Assembly (NCBI GenBank): GCA_034430155.1
Contig: DAOUET010000027.1
Location: 1-6,921 of the forward strand
Length of the DNA: 6,921 nucleotides
Direction of reading: 5' to 3'
From: DAOUET01 sp034430155
GTDB taxonomy: Bacteria > Chloroflexota > Anaerolineae > Anaerolineales > UBA4823
A model generated the notes under the pieces. The model saw only the letters and a list, made by a program, of their open reading frames with translations. It ran no database searches and was not told where the DNA came from. A program made the translations under genes and the position numbers. Positions 5,201 to 6,921 of this stretch are shown piece by piece (position 1 is the first letter of the stretch; every line of letters begins with the position of its first letter).

Positions 5201-5546
5201 CATCCCTCTGGATAATAATCACGCCCCGCTGTTGCAGTTCAAGGAGCAGTTGCTGGTAAGCCTGAACCTGAGCGTTGCCCTGGTTTACTTGCTGGATCAA
5301 TTCATTTAACTGTTGCTGGTACTGCTGATCCCTGGCCTGGTACTGATTTATGATTTCTTGCATTTGCTGAAGTTGAGCCTGGGTAGCGTCTTGTGTCGAA
5401 CTCACCGAAGCGCTGGCGCTGGCCGGGCTATTCGAGACTGGTATGGTGTTCTGGTTGGTAAGGGCATTGGCACCAATGCTGAACATGGTGAAACCGATCG
5501 CCCCGGTGATGAAGAATGCTGCAATTAGTGCTGAAAACTGTTTCAT
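5175..5546 (-). CDS. Small exported Gln-rich coiled-coil protein, function unknown
   Basis: This 123-residue protein has an N-terminal hydrophobic segment (about 5-24) after Lys2, with a possible ANA cleavage site near residue 28; it is exported or membrane-anchored. A Ser/Ala-rich linker (36-50) leads into a strongly Gln-rich segment (about 52-106) with regular hydrophobic spacing, predicted to be a coiled coil and so likely oligomeric. The protein ends in a short strand-like tail (GVIIIQRDGTIRIPRG). TGA in ITGAIG lies inside the signal segment and is not a credible flavinylation site. The start at 5546 has GGGAG 8 nt upstream. It is first in the operon, 48 nt before the Pro-rich gene. No family is recognised. 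A spacer or scaffold role in the cell envelope next to the redox proteins is a guess from context. Confidence 0.75.
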   Translation of the reverse strand: MKQFSALIAAFFITGAIGFTMFSIGANALTNQNTIPVSNSPASASASVSSTQDATQAQLQQMQEIINQYQARDQQYQQQLNELIQQVNQGNAQVQAYQQLLLELQQRGVIIIQRDGTIRIPRG

Positions 5547-5554
5547 CTTTTTTT

Positions 5555-5561
5555 CTCCCTT
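5555..5561 (-). promoter_or_regulatory. Shine-Dalgarno of the first operon gene
   Basis: AAGGGAG on the minus strand lies 8 nt before the ATG at 5546, separated by an A-rich spacer. It is the strongest ribosome site of the operon and fixes the start of the Gln-rich protein. Confidence 0.65.
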
Positions 5562-5617
5562 CTGAGGATCTAATGAGTCGGCCCATCAATTTTTTTCTTT
5601 TGGTAATTAACCAACTG

Positions 5618-5635
5618 CGCTTCCTAAAGGAAGCG
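5618..5635. repeat. 7-bp hairpin in the operon leader
   Basis: CGCTTCC (5618-5624) and GGAAGCG (5629-5635) pair perfectly around the 4-nt loop TAAA. No T-run follows on either strand. It lies about 70 nt upstream of the first operon gene and would be in its 5' leader if transcription begins further up. A regulatory or mRNA-stabilising role is possible. Confidence 0.45.
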
Positions 5636-5660
5636 GTTGCTCTCTGCATAAGCGGGCTGT

Positions 5661-5958
5661 CTACTGGCCGGGCTGCGCAGGGAGCAGGCCCAATGTCAGT
5701 TGGAAGGTTTGCTGTTTGCCCGGGCGTAAGATAGTCAGGCTCACCCTTAAAAAAGGCTCTGAGGGTTGAAAACAGCTGAGATCTCCCGTGATGGTAGACA
5801 GTTTAACAAGTGAAGATGACAGCCACATGAAATTCGAAAAATTCGCTTGGTTTTAATTCATCAATTGGTTTGTCATCTCCCTGCGCGTGAGTCTGGAAGA
5901 AGACGGCTAGGCCCTGGATCCGGTATATAAAGGTCAGGAGGGTGGGGAACTCGCTGAA
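5661..5958 (-). pseudogene. Possible frameshifted coding remnant upstream of the operon
   Basis: Two minus-strand frames read as protein-like sequence and overlap at 5803-5828. The upstream frame is open from 5958 to a stop at 5803-5805 and includes FIYRIQGLAVFFQTHAQGDD, but has no start codon. The downstream frame runs from ATG 5828 to the TAG at 5661-5663 (55 residues) and includes FLRVSLTILRPGKQQTFQL, but has no Shine-Dalgarno. Joined by one frameshift they would give a single stretch of roughly 95 residues ending before the Gln-rich gene. I recognise no family. It may be a decayed gene once belonging to the operon, or simply non-coding DNA that stays open by chance. Confidence 0.25.
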
Positions 5959-6042
5959 CTATCCCGAGAGCCTTCGGGATGAGTCCTTTACCCACACAAA
6001 ACCTTTTTCATCTACCTTTCTGCATACCACTGCCCTATAGGC
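5829..6042. other. Intergenic region between divergent units
   Basis: The stretch lies between the minus-strand redox operon and the plus-strand YyaL-like gene. It holds the upstream part of the possible frameshifted remnant and a hairpin, ATCCCGA (5961-5967) with TCGGGAT (5974-5980), 7 bp with a 6-nt loop and no T-run. I see no convincing promoter for the minus-strand operon here. Confidence 0.4.
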
Positions 6043-6048
6043 TATAAT
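6043..6048 (+). promoter_or_regulatory. Promoter -10 box of the YyaL-like gene
   Basis: A perfect TATAAT lies 37 nt before the ATG at 6086, giving a short leader. The -35 region is poor: TTCTGC at 6018-6023 with a 19-bp spacer is the best candidate. A weak Shine-Dalgarno (CAGGT, AGG at 6077-6079) is 6 nt before the start codon. Confidence 0.5.
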
Positions 6049-6085
6049 CCAAGGATCTTACCGGAAAAAACCTTACAGGTACCTT

Positions 6086-6921
6086 ATGCCAAATCACCTC
6101 GCCAATGAAAATTCCCCTTATTTACTCCAACACGCCAGCAACCCGGTAGACTGGTACCCTTGGGGCCCGGCCGCCCTGGGAAGAGCCCGGGATGAAAACA
6201 AGCCCATCTTCTTGAGCATCGGGTACGCCGCCTGTCACTGGTGCCACGTGATGGCCCACGAATCCTTTGAAGACCCCCAGACCGCTGCGCTGATGAACCA
6301 GCACTTCGTCAACATCAAGGTAGACCGGGAAGAACGTCCCGACCTGGACAGCATCTACATGACCGCTACCCAGGCGATGACCGGGTCTGGCGGCTGGCCC
6401 ATGTCGGTCTTCCTGACCCCTGACCTGGAACCCTTTTATGCGGGCACTTACTTTCCTCCGGTGGGCCGCTTCAGCCTGCCCTCCTTTAGAGAGGTGCTGC
6501 TGGCGTTAGCCAACGCCTGGCGGGATGACCCTGAGAAGGTCATCCAGTCCGGTCGAAAGATCACCGCGCACCTTCAAGCCCAAACGCCTTCAAGCCGCGA
6601 CACTCTGGAGCTCTCCGGTGAGCACCTTGCCGGAGTGACCGACCGGCTTCAGGAGGGGTACGACTGGGAACATGGCGGCTGGGGGCAAGCTCCTAAATTT
6701 CCCCAGCCGATGATCATCGAATTCCTGCTTCGAAGATCCACCCGGGGGGACCAGACCGCTAAGGAAATGAGCACCCACGCCCTAAATGCCATGGCCAAGG
6801 GCGGCATGTATGATGTGGTGGGTGGCGGGTTTGCCCGCTACAGCGTGGACAACTTTTGGAGGACCCCCCACTTTGAGAAGATGTTGTACGATAACGCCCA
6901 GCTGGCCCTGGTTTATCTGCA
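6086..6921 (+). CDS. Thioredoxin-domain protein, YyaL/DUF255 family (partial)
   Basis: The first 278 codons of a long gene are present; family members usually have close to 700 residues, so over half lies beyond the window. The N-terminal thioredoxin-like DUF255 domain shows NENSPYLLQHASNPVDW (7-23), the redox-type CHWC site (Cys50 and Cys53), HESFED (58-63), VDREERPD (79-86) and GGWPMSVFLTP (102-112, cis-Pro at 105). From about residue 190 the six-hairpin, glycosidase-like part begins, with YDWEHGGWGQAPKFPQP, GGMYDVVGGGFARYSVD and the HFEKMLYDNAQL stretch at the edge. It belongs with bacterial YyaL and animal SPATA20 proteins, whose biochemical role is poorly defined. The start MPNHLANENSPYL agrees with the family, and a TATAAT element lies just upstream. 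It is transcribed away from the redox operon. Confidence 0.93.
   Translation, partial: MPNHLANENSPYLLQHASNPVDWYPWGPAALGRARDENKPIFLSIGYAACHWCHVMAHESFEDPQTAALMNQHFVNIKVDREERPDLDSIYMTATQAMTGSGGWPMSVFLTPDLEPFYAGTYFPPVGRFSLPSFREVLLALANAWRDDPEKVIQSGRKITAHLQAQTPSSRDTLELSGEHLAGVTDRLQEGYDWEHGGWGQAPKFPQPMIIEFLLRRSTRGDQTAKEMSTHALNAMAKGGMYDVVGGGFARYSVDNFWRTPHFEKMLYDNAQLALVYL

Noticed and set aside
5928..5945. TATATAAAGGTCAGGAGG, resembling a TATA box followed by a ribosome site on the plus strand
   Set aside because: No plus-strand open frame begins nearby; the TATA-like run is too close to the ribosome-like site to work as a bacterial -10.
1..6921. CRISPR array, tRNA or rRNA genes
   Set aside because: No regularly spaced repeats and no cloverleaf or rRNA-like conserved segment were seen on either strand.

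Overview
The window looks like a chromosomal segment of a free-living bacterium. It has bacterial Shine-Dalgarno sites, a TATAAT promoter element and intrinsic terminators. A worn fragment resembling the helical-repeat region of large MalT/LuxR-type (LAL) regulators, together with the overall gene set, fits Chloroflexota of the Anaerolineae type. That assignment is an inference and not proven by any single gene.

Left part (1 to about 2340): a mobile segment. An intrinsic terminator and a probable promoter precede a small, catalytically complete tyrosine recombinase (176-763). After only 27 nt comes a full-length IS1182-type DDE transposase (791-2236). The gap is too small to hold an IS end, so the two genes look like one two-gene mobile unit. 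Its termini are not resolved; one weak inverted-repeat pair is offered.

Middle part (2237-3191): about 950 nt without an intact gene. It is a graveyard of remnants: the C-terminal tail of a serine recombinase followed by its own terminator, a cluster of strong inverted repeats, and a short fragment of a LAL regulator. It separates the mobile segment from the host-like genes.

Right-centre (3192-5546, minus strand): a compact four-gene operon. In order of transcription it encodes a small secreted or anchored Gln-rich coiled-coil protein, a small secreted Pro-rich protein, an ApbE-type FAD:protein FMN transferase, and a six-helix ferric-reductase-like membrane cytochrome b with two His pairs. 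The last three genes are tightly packed (a TAATG overlap, then a 29-nt overlap). The set suggests transmembrane electron transfer linked to protein flavinylation. No FMN-acceptor protein is present, and the roles of the two small exported proteins are unknown. Upstream of the operon lies a possible frameshifted coding remnant (5661-5958).

Right end (6086-6921, plus strand): the N-terminal part of a YyaL/DUF255 thioredoxin-domain protein, preceded by a promoter-like TATAAT and cut by the window edge. It diverges from the redox operon across about 540 nt.
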